Shown here: positions 30,438-38,691 of the stretch, in pieces
Layout of the letters: each line of letters begins with the position of its first letter
Position numbering within the stretch: the stretch's first letter is position 1
Source: QHCA01 sp003244095
GTDB taxonomy: Bacteria > Actinomycetota > Actinomycetes > Mycobacteriales > QHCA01
Direction of reading: 5' to 3'
Assembly (NCBI GenBank): GCA_038329965.1
Contig: JBBQNN010000034.1
Coordinates: 1-38,834 of the forward strand
DNA length: 38,834 bases
The notes under the pieces: model-generated
What the model saw: the letters and a program-made list of their open reading frames with translations, nothing else
Database searches by the model: none
Told to the model about the DNA's origin: nothing
Translations under genes and position numbers: made by a program

Positions 30438-31398
30438 TGGCCTGATCGGCTTGGGCAAGATGGGTGGCAACATGCGCGAGCGCCTGCGGGCCGCCGGGCA
30501 CACCGTTGTCGGGTACGACCGCTCGCCGGACCTCACCGACGTGGACGGCATCGAGTCACTGGTGAAGGCGCTATCGGCACCCCGGGCCGTGTGGATCATG
30601 GTGCCGGCCGGCCCGCCCACCCGGTCCACCATCGCTGCGCTGATGGAGTTGATGGAGCCCGGTGACGTCGTGGTCGACGGCGGAAACAGCAAGTACACCG
30701 ATGACCGGGAACATGCCGTCATGCTCGAGGACAAGGGCATCGGTTTCGTCGACTGCGGCGTCAGCGGTGGCATCTGGGGCCGCACCGAGGGCTACGCGCT
30801 GATGTGCGGCGGTGACGACGAGCACGTCGCGCTGCTGCAACCGGTGTTCGACGCCCTCAAGCCTGAGGGCGACTTCGGCTTCGTCCATGCCGGCCCAGTC
30901 GGGGCCGGGCACTTCGCCAAGATGGTTCACAACGGCATCGAGTACGGGCTCATGCAGTCCTACGCCGAGGGTTTCGAGTTGCTCGCGGCCACCGACGTGG
31001 TCACGAACGTGCCCGCAGTCTTCAAAAGCTGGCAGCAAGTCACCGTCATCCGCTCCTGGCTGCTCGACCTGCTGATTCGCGCCCTGGAGGCCGACGCCGA
31101 CCTGTCGGAGTTGCGGGGCTACGCGGAGGACTCCGGCGAGGGTCGTTGGACCGTGCAGGCGGCCATCGATCACGCCGTGCCGATGCCCGCGATCACCGCC
31201 GCGCTTTACGCGCGGTTCTCCTCCCGGCAGGACGACCCGCCGGCGATGAAGGTGATCGCCGCCCTCCGCAATCAGTTCGGTGGTCATGCCGTCACCTCGA
31301 CCAAGGGCTCGACCGACAAGGACATCGAGTCGGGACTGCCGCACGGTTCCATGGTCGAGCCGGCCACCGGCGCCGGTCGCGAGCAACCGCCCGGCTGA
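30430..31398 (+). CDS. gnd: 6-phosphogluconate dehydrogenase, decarboxylating (short form)
   Basis: A 322-residue enzyme converting 6-phosphogluconate to ribulose 5-phosphate in the pentose phosphate pathway. Seen: the nucleotide-binding GLGKMGG (7-13), VDGGNSKY, VDCGVSGGIWG, catalytic Lys164 and Asn168 in KMVHNGIEYG, and STKGSTDKDIESGLPHG near the end. The length fits the short GndA-like class (about 300 residues), not the 470-residue class. GGAGG lies 10 bases before GTG 30430 but only 1 base before ATG 30421, so I prefer the GTG (MELGLIGLGK). A parS-like site covers the start. gnd between dnaN and recF is typical of some actinobacteria. Confidence 0.95.
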   Translation: MELGLIGLGKMGGNMRERLRAAGHTVVGYDRSPDLTDVDGIESLVKALSAPRAVWIMVPAGPPTRSTIAALMELMEPGDVVVDGGNSKYTDDREHAVMLEDKGIGFVDCGVSGGIWGRTEGYALMCGGDDEHVALLQPVFDALKPEGDFGFVHAGPVGAGHFAKMVHNGIEYGLMQSYAEGFELLAATDVVTNVPAVFKSWQQVTVIRSWLLDLLIRALEADADLSELRGYAEDSGEGRWTVQAAIDHAVPMPAITAALYARFSSRQDDPPAMKVIAALRNQFGGHAVTSTKGSTDKDIESGLPHGSMVEPATGAGREQPPG

Positions 31399-31399
31399 C

Positions 31400-32530
31400 G
31401 TGTACATCCGGCACCTGTCTCTGGTCGACTTCCGCAGCTACGTCCAGGCGGAGGTCGCCCTGGAACCGGGTCCGAGCATCCTCATCGGCCCCAACGGGCA
31501 AGGCAAGACCAACCTGGTCGAGGCCCTCGGCTACCTTGCCACCCTGGGCAGCCACCGGGTGGCCTCTGATGCCCCGCTCGTACGGCAGGGCGCGGAACGG
31601 GCTGTCGTCCGCGCGGCGATCGTCCGCGACGACCGGGAGTTGCTCGTCGAGGTGGAGATCACCCCAGGCCAGGCCAACCGGGCCCGGCTCGGCAGGGCAC
31701 CCGTGCCACGGCCCCGCGAGATCCTCGGCGTCCTGCGTACCGTGCTGTTCGCACCCGAGGACCTGAGCCTGGTCAAAGGGGATCCGAGTGACCGTCGGCG
31801 GTTCCTCGACGACCTGCTGGTGGCCCGGTCACCGCGCTACGCCGGCGTTCGCGCCGACTACGACCGGGTCCTCAAGCAACGCAACGCCCTGCTCAAGACC
31901 GCCGGCGCGGCCCGGCGGGCCGGCTCAGTGGGGGATCTGCGCACCCTGGACTCCTGGGACGCCCACCTGGCCCGGCACGGCTCAGAGTTGCTTGCCGGCC
32001 GTCTGGAGTTGGTCGATCTGCTGCGGCCGCTCATCACCAAGGCCTACGACGCGGTGTCGCAGGGCTCCGGCTCGGCCACCATCGACTACCGGAGCTCGCT
32101 GGGCCACGATCTCGACCTAGGTGTCGACCGAGGCGTGCTGTCGGCAGCCCTCCTCGCAGAGCTGGCCCGGTTGCGGGTCCAGGAGGTCGAGCGCGGCGTC
32201 TCGCTGGTCGGGCCGCACCGGGACGAGCTACTGCTGTCTCTGGGTGATTTTCCCGCCCGCGGCTACGCCAGCCACGGCGAGTGCTGGTCCTACGCTCTCG
32301 CCCTGCGACTGGCCGCCTACGATCTGCTGAGCGCCGATGGCGCCGAGCCCGTCCTGGTGCTCGACGACGTCTTCGCCGAGCTTGACGCTGGTCGCCGGCA
32401 ACGCCTGGCGGAGCTGGTCGGCGGCGCAGAGCAACTGCTCGTCACCGCGGCGGTCGTCGGTGACGTCCCCGACGTGCTGCAGGGGGCACGGTTCGACGTG
32501 GCCGACGGGCAGGTGCGCCGTGTCAGATGA
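31400..32530 (+). CDS. recF: DNA replication and repair protein RecF
   Basis: A 376-residue SMC-like ATPase of the RecFOR pathway that loads RecA at gaps. Seen: VYIRHLSLVDFRSY, Walker A ILIGPNGQGKTNLVEAL (28-44), the signature region QEVERGVSLVGPHRDEL, and the Walker B PVLVLDDVFAELDAGR. GTG 31400 lies 1 base after the gnd stop. The stop overlaps the DUF721 start by 11 bases. Confidence 0.96.
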   Translation: MYIRHLSLVDFRSYVQAEVALEPGPSILIGPNGQGKTNLVEALGYLATLGSHRVASDAPLVRQGAERAVVRAAIVRDDRELLVEVEITPGQANRARLGRAPVPRPREILGVLRTVLFAPEDLSLVKGDPSDRRRFLDDLLVARSPRYAGVRADYDRVLKQRNALLKTAGAARRAGSVGDLRTLDSWDAHLARHGSELLAGRLELVDLLRPLITKAYDAVSQGSGSATIDYRSSLGHDLDLGVDRGVLSAALLAELARLRVQEVERGVSLVGPHRDELLLSLGDFPARGYASHGECWSYALALRLAAYDLLSADGAEPVLVLDDVFAELDAGRRQRLAELVGGAEQLLVTAAVVGDVPDVLQGARFDVADGQVRRVR

Positions 32531-33098
32531 GGTTCGCGGCACCGACCCGGCCCCGGCTGTGGCAGGGACGGGCGAGGTGCTTGGTGCGGCGGTGCCGGCC
32601 GGCCCCGACCTGGCCCGGTCCGCGCTGGGTGCGGCGCGGGCGGCGGCCCGCGTCCGCCGGACCAAGCCCACGGCGAGAGCCGCGAAATTCGGAAAAGGCC
32701 AGGGACGGCCGAGCAGGGGACTGACCGGATCCGGGCCCGACCCGGGCGACCCGCAGCCCTTCGGTGCGCTGATCGAACGCCTGGTCCACGACCGGGGTTG
32801 GGAGCGTAGTGCCGCAGACGCGGCGGTGATGGGCCGCTGGGATTCCCTGGTCGGCGCCGACGTCGCCGCGCACTGCCATCCACAGTCCCTGCGCGCGGGC
32901 GAGCTGGTGCTCGAGGCCGAGTCCACCGCGTGGGCCACCCAGCTGCGGCTGCTGACCGGTCGGATGCTCACCACGCTGGCCCGCGAGCTCGGGTCCGACG
33001 TGGTGACCACCATCCGGGTGCATGGCCCGACCGCGCCGAGCTGGCACAAGGGCCCGCGGCACGTCGCCGGTCGCGGTCCGCGCGACACCTACGGTTGA
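32520..33098 (+). CDS. DUF721 family protein
   Basis: A 192-residue DciA-like DUF721 protein. The N-terminal 85 residues are basic and Ala/Gly-rich; the conserved domain (about 90-175) has FGALIERLVHDRGWERSAADAAVMGRWDSLVG, VAAHCHPQSLRAGELVLEAESTAWATQLRLL. DciA-type relatives help load the DnaB helicase, a likely but inferred role here. GTG 32520 overlaps recF, as in mycobacterial Rv0004. The gyrB leader follows. Confidence 0.9.
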   Translation: MSDEVRGTDPAPAVAGTGEVLGAAVPAGPDLARSALGAARAAARVRRTKPTARAAKFGKGQGRPSRGLTGSGPDPGDPQPFGALIERLVHDRGWERSAADAAVMGRWDSLVGADVAAHCHPQSLRAGELVLEAESTAWATQLRLLTGRMLTTLARELGSDVVTTIRVHGPTAPSWHKGPRHVAGRGPRDTYG

Positions 33099-33219
33099 AC
33101 GCCCGGGCGGATCAGCCAGGCAGCCGATCTGCCCACGTGGGGGGGTGCCGGGATCGGGGGCCAGGCCGCCAGAATCGTCCACAGGCCGGTCAAATACGGG
33201 ATTCTGTCTCCCGCACCGG

Positions 33220-33225
33220 TATGAT
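33220..33225 (+). promoter_or_regulatory. -10 box of gyrB
   Basis: TATGAT, 112 bases before the GTG at 33338, in the 239-base DUF721-gyrB gap. No good -35 is seen at 16-18 bases. A TCGTCCACA DnaA-box-like 9-mer lies at 33175-33183. Confidence 0.5.
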
Positions 33226-33337
33226 GGAGTCCGGGCTCAGCGCGTGCTGGCCGCCAGCACAGCCGTAGCACCTCACGCGAGGGCTACCGGCCGTGCCGTC
33301 CTAGAAGCGCCCGCCGGTGGCGGGAGAGAGCAGCGCC

Positions 33338-35275
33338 GTGCCCCCGAAGACAACACCCAACAGCTACAGCGCCAGCTCCATCACCGTTCTCGAGGGGCTC
33401 GACGCTGTCCGCAAGCGGCCCGCCATGTACATCGGCTCGACCGGTGAGCGCGGCCTGCACCACCTCGTCACAGAGATCGTCGACAACGCCGTGGACGAGG
33501 CGCTGGCCGGCTACTGCGACCAGATCGAGGTGACACTGCTGGCCGACGGCGGCGTCCGCGTCATCGACAACGGCCGCGGCATTCCGGTCGACCGGCACCC
33601 GGTCGAGAAGCGGCCCGCGGTCGAGGTCGTGCTGACGACACTGCACGCCGGCGGCAAGTTCGACGGCAAGTCCTACGCGGTGTCCGGCGGCCTGCACGGC
33701 GTCGGCATCTCCATCGTCAACGCGCTGTCGACCCGCCTCCAGGTCGAGATCAAGCGCGACGGGTACGTGTGGACCCAGCCGTACCTGCGGAGCAAGCCGG
33801 TCACGCCGCTCAAGAGAGGCGAGCCGACCCGCGAGCACGGCACGACGCTCACCTTCTGGGCCGACCCGGACATCTTCGAGACGACGACGTACTCCATCGA
33901 GACCATGTCCCGCCGCCTACAGGAGATGGCCTTCCTCAACCGCGGGCTCAACATCACCCTGCGCGATGAGCGCGAGGAGGTGCCCACCGAGGTCACCTGG
34001 ATGTACAAGGGTGGCATCGAGGACTTCGTCCGCCACCTCAACGCAACCAAGGAGCCGCTGCACAGGTCGGTCATCGGCTTCAGCGTCGACGGCGAGGGAC
34101 TGGCCGTCGAGGTGGCGATGCAGTGGAACTCCACCTACGCCGAGTCGGTCTACACCTTCGCCAACACCATCAACACCCACGAAGGGGGGACGCACGAAGA
34201 GGGTTTCCGTGCGGCGCTGACGACGGTGGTCAACAACTATGCGGTCGACAAGAAGCTGGTCAAGGACAGGGACGACCGGCTGACCGGCGACGACATCCGC
34301 GAGGGCCTGGCCGCGATCGTGTCGATCAAGATGGCCAACCCGCAGTTCGAGGGCCAGACCAAGACCAAGCTGGGCAACACCGAGGCCAAGTCCTTCGTGC
34401 AGAAGGCCTGCAACGACTGGCTGCGCGACTGGTTCGAGCGCAACCCGGCCGAGGCCAAGATCGTCGTGACCAAGGCGAGCTCCGCGGCCCGCGCCCGCAA
34501 GGCCGCGCAAGATGCTCGCAAGCTGGCCCGCCGCAAGGGACTGCTCGACGTCGGCTCGCTGCCCGGCAAGCTGGCCGACTGCCGCTCGACCGACCCCCGC
34601 GAGAGCGAGATCTACATCGTCGAGGGTGACAGCGCCGGCGGCAGCGCAAAGAGCTGCCGCGACTCGATGTTCCAGGCGATCCTGCCGATCCGCGGCAAGA
34701 TCATCAACGTCGAGAAGGCCCGCATCGACCGGGTGCTCAAGAACACCGAGGTCCAGGCGCTGATCACCGCGCTGGGCACCGGCATCCACGACGAGTTCGA
34801 CCTCGGCAAGCTGCGCTATCACAAGCTGGTGCTGATGGCCGACGCCGACGTCGACGGCCAGCACATCCGTACCCTCCTGCTCACCCTGCTGTTCCGCTTC
34901 ATGCGGCCGCTGATCGAGGCCGGCCACGTCTATCTCGCGCAGCCGCCGCTCTACAAGATCAAGTGGCAGAAGTCCGACCCGTCGTACGCCTATTCGGAGC
35001 GCGAGCGCGACGGGTTGATCAAGGACGGGCTGGCCACCGGTCGCAAGCTGCCCAAGGAGGACGCGGTTGCCCGCTACAAGGGCCTCGGCGAGATGAACGC
35101 CAAGGAGCTGTGGGAGACCACCATGGACCCGGCCAACCGCGTCCTGCTGCAGGTGACCTTGGACGACGCTGCAACCGCCGACGAGCTGTTCAGCGTGTTG
35201 ATGGGGGAGAACGTCGAGGCCCGCAGGTCCTTCATCATCCGCAACGCCAAGGACGTGCGATTCCTCGATATCTGA
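33338..35275 (+). CDS. gyrB: DNA gyrase subunit B
   Basis: A 645-residue GHKL ATPase subunit of gyrase. Seen: SITVLEGLDAVRKRPAMYIG, ATP-binding EIVDNAVDEALAG and DNGRGIPV, GGLHGVGISIVNALS, and the Toprim EGDSAGGSAK (429-438) with DADVDGQHIRTLLL. The Toprim motif continues SCRDSM, where the family normally has SGRDSM: Cys440 replaces a conserved Gly. The C-terminus FIIRNAKDVRFLDI is typical. GTG 33338 is preferred (GGGAGAG about 10 bases upstream); a GTG at 33317 also is in frame. Confidence 0.96.
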   Translation: MPPKTTPNSYSASSITVLEGLDAVRKRPAMYIGSTGERGLHHLVTEIVDNAVDEALAGYCDQIEVTLLADGGVRVIDNGRGIPVDRHPVEKRPAVEVVLTTLHAGGKFDGKSYAVSGGLHGVGISIVNALSTRLQVEIKRDGYVWTQPYLRSKPVTPLKRGEPTREHGTTLTFWADPDIFETTTYSIETMSRRLQEMAFLNRGLNITLRDEREEVPTEVTWMYKGGIEDFVRHLNATKEPLHRSVIGFSVDGEGLAVEVAMQWNSTYAESVYTFANTINTHEGGTHEEGFRAALTTVVNNYAVDKKLVKDRDDRLTGDDIREGLAAIVSIKMANPQFEGQTKTKLGNTEAKSFVQKACNDWLRDWFERNPAEAKIVVTKASSAARARKAAQDARKLARRKGLLDVGSLPGKLADCRSTDPRESEIYIVEGDSAGGSAKSCRDSMFQAILPIRGKIINVEKARIDRVLKNTEVQALITALGTGIHDEFDLGKLRYHKLVLMADADVDGQHIRTLLLTLLFRFMRPLIEAGHVYLAQPPLYKIKWQKSDPSYAYSERERDGLIKDGLATGRKLPKEDAVARYKGLGEMNAKELWETTMDPANRVLLQVTLDDAATADELFSVLMGENVEARRSFIIRNAKDVRFLDI

Positions 35276-35327
35276 GGACCTGTCCACATTGGACATTGAA
35301 CTACGGGACTGAAGGGCAAGCAGACAC

Positions 35328-37808
35328 TTGACTGACATCACGGTCGACAACGGCGGACACGACCGCACCGAGCCGGTCGACATCCAGATCGAGATGCAGC
35401 GCAGCTACATCGACTACGCCATGTCGGTCATCGTCGGCCGCGCCCTGCCCGACGTCCGCGACGGCCTCAAGCCGGTGCACCGCAAGATCCTGTATGGCAT
35501 GTACGACTCCGGCTTCCGGCCGGAGCGCAACTACGTCAAGTGCGGCCGGGTCGTCGGCGACGTGATGGGTAACTACCACCCGCACGGTGACTCCGCGCTC
35601 TACGACGCCCTGGTACGGATGGCGCAGCCGTGGTCGCTGCGGTATCCGATGATCGATCCGCAGGGCAACTTCGGCTCACCGGGCAACGACCCGGCAGCCG
35701 CGTACCGATACACCGAGTGCCGGCTGGCGCCGCTGGCCATGGAGATGTTGCGCGACATCGACCAGGAGACGGTCGACTTCATCCCCAACTACGCCGGCAA
35801 CACCACCGAGCCGGTGATCCTGCCCAGCCGCATCCCCAACCTGCTGGTCAACGGCAGCGAGGGCATCGCCGTCGGTATGGCTACCCGGATCCCGCCGCAC
35901 AACCTGCGCGAGGTAGCCGCCGGCGTCGCCTGGGCGCTCGACCACCCCGACGCCTCCGACGAGGAGTTGCTCGAGGCGCTGATCGAGCGGGTCAAGGGCC
36001 CCGACTTCCCGACCCACGGGCTGATCGTCGGCCGCGACGGCATCGAGGAGGCCTACCGCACCGGCCGCGGGTCGATCCGGATGCGGGCCGTGGTCACCGT
36101 CGAGGAGGACTCCCGGGGTCGCACGATCCTGGTCGTCACCGAGTTGCCGTACCAGGTCAACCCCGACAACCTTGCCGAGTCGATCGCCGAGCAGGTCAAG
36201 CAGGGCAAGATCGGTGGCATCGCCGACATCGCCGACGAGAGCTCCGACCGCATCGGTCGCCGGCTGGTCATCACGGTCAAGCGTGACGCGGTCGCCAAGG
36301 TGGTCCTCAACAACCTCTACAAGCACACCCAGCTGCAGACGACGTTCGGCGCCAACATGCTGGCCATCGTCGACGGGGTGCCGCGCACGCTGCGGCTCGA
36401 CCAGTTCGTGCACCACTACGTCGCGCACCAGATCGAGGTCATCGTCCGGCGGACGCGGTTCCGCCTGCGCAAGGCCGAGGAGCGGGCGCACATCCTGCGC
36501 GCGCTGCTCAAGGCCCTCGACCAGCTCGACGCGGTCATCGCCGTGATCCGGGCCAGCGAGTCCGCCGATGCGGCGCGCGGCGGGCTGATGGCGCTGCTCG
36601 ACATCGACGACGTGCAGGCCACCGCGATCCTCGACATGCAGTTGCGCCGGATCGCCGCGCTGGAGCGGCAACGGATCATAGACGAGTTCGCCGAGCTCGA
36701 GGTCCTGATCGGGGAGCTCAACGCGATCCTCGACAGCGAGGCCCGCCAGCGCGAGATCATCCGCGACGAGCTGGCCGAGATCGTCAGCAAGTACGGCGAC
36801 GAGCGACGCACCCGCCTCATTCCGTACGACGGCGACGTCTCGATGGAGGACCTGATCGCCCAGGAGGACGTGGTCGTCACGATCACCCGCTCCGGGTACG
36901 CCAAGCGCACTCGCAACGACCTCTACCGCACGCAGCATCGGGGCGGCAAGGGCGTGCAGGGCGCGGCACTCAAGCAGGACGACATCGTGCAGCACTTCTT
37001 CGTCACCTCGACCCACGACTGGATCCTGTTCTTCACCAACAAGGGCCGGGTCTACCGCGCCAAGGCCTACGAGCTGCCCGAGGCCAACCGCACCGCACGC
37101 GGCCAGCACGTGGCCAACCTGCTGGCCTTCCAGCCCGACGAGCGCATCGCTCAGGTGCTGACGATCAAGAACTACGAGGCGGCGCCGTACCTCGTCCTGG
37201 CCACCCAGCGGGGGCTGGTCAAGAAGACCAAGCTCACCGACTTCGACTCCAGCCGGCAGGGCGGTGTCATCGCCATCAACCTGCGGGACGACGACGAACT
37301 GATCGCCGCCGAGCTGGTCAGCGCCAACGACGACCTGCTGCTGGTCAGCCGCGGGGCGCAGTCCATCCGCTTCCGGGCCGACGACGACGCGCTGCGGCCG
37401 ATGGGCCGCGCCACCAGCGGAGTGATCGGCATGCGGTTCTCGGCCGACGACGAGTTGCTGGCGATGGAGGTCGTGCAGGATGGCAAGGACCTGCTCGTCG
37501 CTATGGGGCGCGGCTATGCGAAGCGCACGCCGGTGACCGAGTACCCCGTGCAGGGCCGTGGCGGCAAGGGTGTGATCACCGCCAAGATCGTGCGGCAGCG
37601 TGGGGCCCTCGTGGGCGCGCTGACGGTGACCGACGACGAGGAGATCTTCGCCATCACGTCTAATGGTGGGGTCATTCGTACTCCGGTGAAGCCGGTACGA
37701 AAGACGAGGGACCGGCAGACTATGGGCGTTAAGCTCATGGATTTGCCGGACGGTGTCACGATTGTGGCGATCGCCCGCATGGTGGACGAGCCCGAGGGAC
37801 AGGACTGA
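35328..37808 (+). CDS. gyrA: DNA gyrase subunit A
   Basis: An 826-residue breakage-reunion subunit. Seen: SVIVGRALPDVRDGLKPVHR, catalytic Tyr128 in AAAYRYTECRLAPLA, and the quinolone-determining region HPHGDSALYD with Ser89 and Asp93 intact at the E. coli S83/D87 positions (the sensitive form). The C-terminal domain carries six blade repeats with RGGKGVQG, the GyrA-box motif. The start appears to be TTG 35328 with GAAGGG 11 bases before it. It is 52 bases after gyrB; the spacer contains a CTGTCCACA DnaA-box-like 9-mer (35280-35288). DUF3566 follows after 3 bases. Confidence 0.97.
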   Translation: MTDITVDNGGHDRTEPVDIQIEMQRSYIDYAMSVIVGRALPDVRDGLKPVHRKILYGMYDSGFRPERNYVKCGRVVGDVMGNYHPHGDSALYDALVRMAQPWSLRYPMIDPQGNFGSPGNDPAAAYRYTECRLAPLAMEMLRDIDQETVDFIPNYAGNTTEPVILPSRIPNLLVNGSEGIAVGMATRIPPHNLREVAAGVAWALDHPDASDEELLEALIERVKGPDFPTHGLIVGRDGIEEAYRTGRGSIRMRAVVTVEEDSRGRTILVVTELPYQVNPDNLAESIAEQVKQGKIGGIADIADESSDRIGRRLVITVKRDAVAKVVLNNLYKHTQLQTTFGANMLAIVDGVPRTLRLDQFVHHYVAHQIEVIVRRTRFRLRKAEERAHILRALLKALDQLDAVIAVIRASESADAARGGLMALLDIDDVQATAILDMQLRRIAALERQRIIDEFAELEVLIGELNAILDSEARQREIIRDELAEIVSKYGDERRTRLIPYDGDVSMEDLIAQEDVVVTITRSGYAKRTRNDLYRTQHRGGKGVQGAALKQDDIVQHFFVTSTHDWILFFTNKGRVYRAKAYELPEANRTARGQHVANLLAFQPDERIAQVLTIKNYEAAPYLVLATQRGLVKKTKLTDFDSSRQGGVIAINLRDDDELIAAELVSANDDLLLVSRGAQSIRFRADDDALRPMGRATSGVIGMRFSADDELLAMEVVQDGKDLLVAMGRGYAKRTPVTEYPVQGRGGKGVITAKIVRQRGALVGALTVTDDEEIFAITSNGGVIRTPVKPVRKTRDRQTMGVKLMDLPDGVTIVAIARMVDEPEGQD

Positions 37809-37811
37809 CAG

Positions 37812-38303
37812 ATGAGCTACGGCGACGAGTGGCGGGGCGCGGGGCGGACCCGCGACACCGCGACCGCCGTTGGCCGGCCCGCCGAGCGGCCCAGCCAGCG
37901 ACCTCCGCCCGGCATCACCCATGGGGCGCCCCTGGACGCGGGACCGGGGTCGCGGACCCGGCGGCGGGCTAAACTACAGGTGCGCCGGGTCGACCCGTGG
38001 TCGGTGATGAAGTTCTCCCTGGTGTTCTCCATCGTGCTCTGCGTGGTCCTGATCGTCGCCGTGGCGATCCTGTACTTCCTGCTCTCCAGCATGGGTGTCT
38101 TCGACTCGATCAACGCGACGATCGGCTCGTTCCAGGTCAAGTCGAAGCCGCTGTTCACCGCCAAAGGGGTCATCGGGGTGGCGATGCTGATCGGGCTGGC
38201 CGACATCTTCCTGCTGACCGCCGTTTCCACGCTCGGCGCCTTCGCCTACAACCTGTGTGCCGACCTCGTCGGCGGCATCGAAGTCACGCTCGCTGAACAC
38301 TAG
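37812..38303 (+). CDS. DUF3566 transmembrane protein
   Basis: A 163-residue membrane protein with an N-terminal cytoplasmic Pro/Arg-rich segment (1-55) and the DUF3566 core: LQVRRVDPWSVMKFSLVFSI, helix 1 (about 66-92), a linker FDSINATIGSF, and helix 2 (about 120-145) with LIGLADIFLLTAVSTLGAFA then YNL. It corresponds to mycobacterial Rv0007 by position. Its function is unknown; coupling to gyrA (3-base gap) suggests co-expression. Confidence 0.93.
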   Translation: MSYGDEWRGAGRTRDTATAVGRPAERPSQRPPPGITHGAPLDAGPGSRTRRRAKLQVRRVDPWSVMKFSLVFSIVLCVVLIVAVAILYFLLSSMGVFDSINATIGSFQVKSKPLFTAKGVIGVAMLIGLADIFLLTAVSTLGAFAYNLCADLVGGIEVTLAEH

Positions 38304-38337
38304 CGAGCAGCGATCAGCTATCCTGACCCGCGCACCC

Positions 38338-38411
38338 GGGCCTGTAGCTCAGCTGGTTAGAGCGCATCCCTGATAAGGATGAGGCCGGAGGTTCAAGTCC
38401 TCCCAGGCCCA
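38338..38411 (+). tRNA. tRNA-Ile (GAT)
   Basis: A 74-base cloverleaf with all stems paired: GGGCCTG/CAGGCCC acceptor, D-stem GCTC/GAGC, anticodon stem CATCC/GGATG with loop CTGATAA, T-stem GGAGG/CCTCC. Anticodon GAT is at 38372-38374. No CCA is encoded. TATCCT at 38319-38324 is a likely -10 box. Confidence 0.97.
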
Positions 38412-38445
38412 CACCCGCACGCCATGGAACGAAGGAGATCCATCG

Positions 38446-38571
38446 ATGAAGAAGCTGCTCGTGGCGGTGCTCGCGATCGTCGGAGGCCTGCTCGTCGCTC
38501 GCCGCCTCAAGGCGGGCCAGGACGAACGCAGCCTGTGGCACGAGGCGACCAACGCGCCCGACCTGCGCTAG
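38446..38571 (+). CDS. DLW-39 family mini-protein
   Basis: A 41-residue single-pass peptide: a KKLLVAVLAIVGGLLVARRL signal-anchor helix, then DERSLWHEATNAPDLR. The conserved (D/S)LW motif and location between tRNA-Ile and tRNA-Ala are those of the actinobacterial DLW-39 family. Its function is unknown. AAGGAG lies 7-8 bases before ATG 38446. Confidence 0.9.
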   Translation: MKKLLVAVLAIVGGLLVARRLKAGQDERSLWHEATNAPDLR

Positions 38572-38617
38572 CTGGTTCACGGCTGACCAGCTGCCGTAGT
38601 CTGAGACGCGGAGCGCC

Positions 38618-38691
38618 GGGGACGTAGCTCAATCTGGCAGAGCACCGCCTTTGCAAGGCGTAGGTTGAGGGTTCGAATCCCTTCGTCTCCA
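38618..38691 (+). tRNA. tRNA-Ala (TGC)
   Basis: A 74-base tRNA with anticodon TGC at 38652-38654. The acceptor stem GGGGACG/CGTCTCC contains the G3-U70 wobble pair, the identity element of tRNA-Ala. The anticodon stem CCGCC/GGCGT has a C-U mismatch at 27-43. No CCA is encoded. TAGTCT (38597-38602) is a possible -10 box. Confidence 0.96.

Noticed and set aside
35676..37922. A 748-codon minus-strand open frame antisense to gyrA
   Set aside because: Composition is an antisense echo of gyrA (Val/Asp/Gly/Leu-rich, no family features) and it has no plausible start signal.
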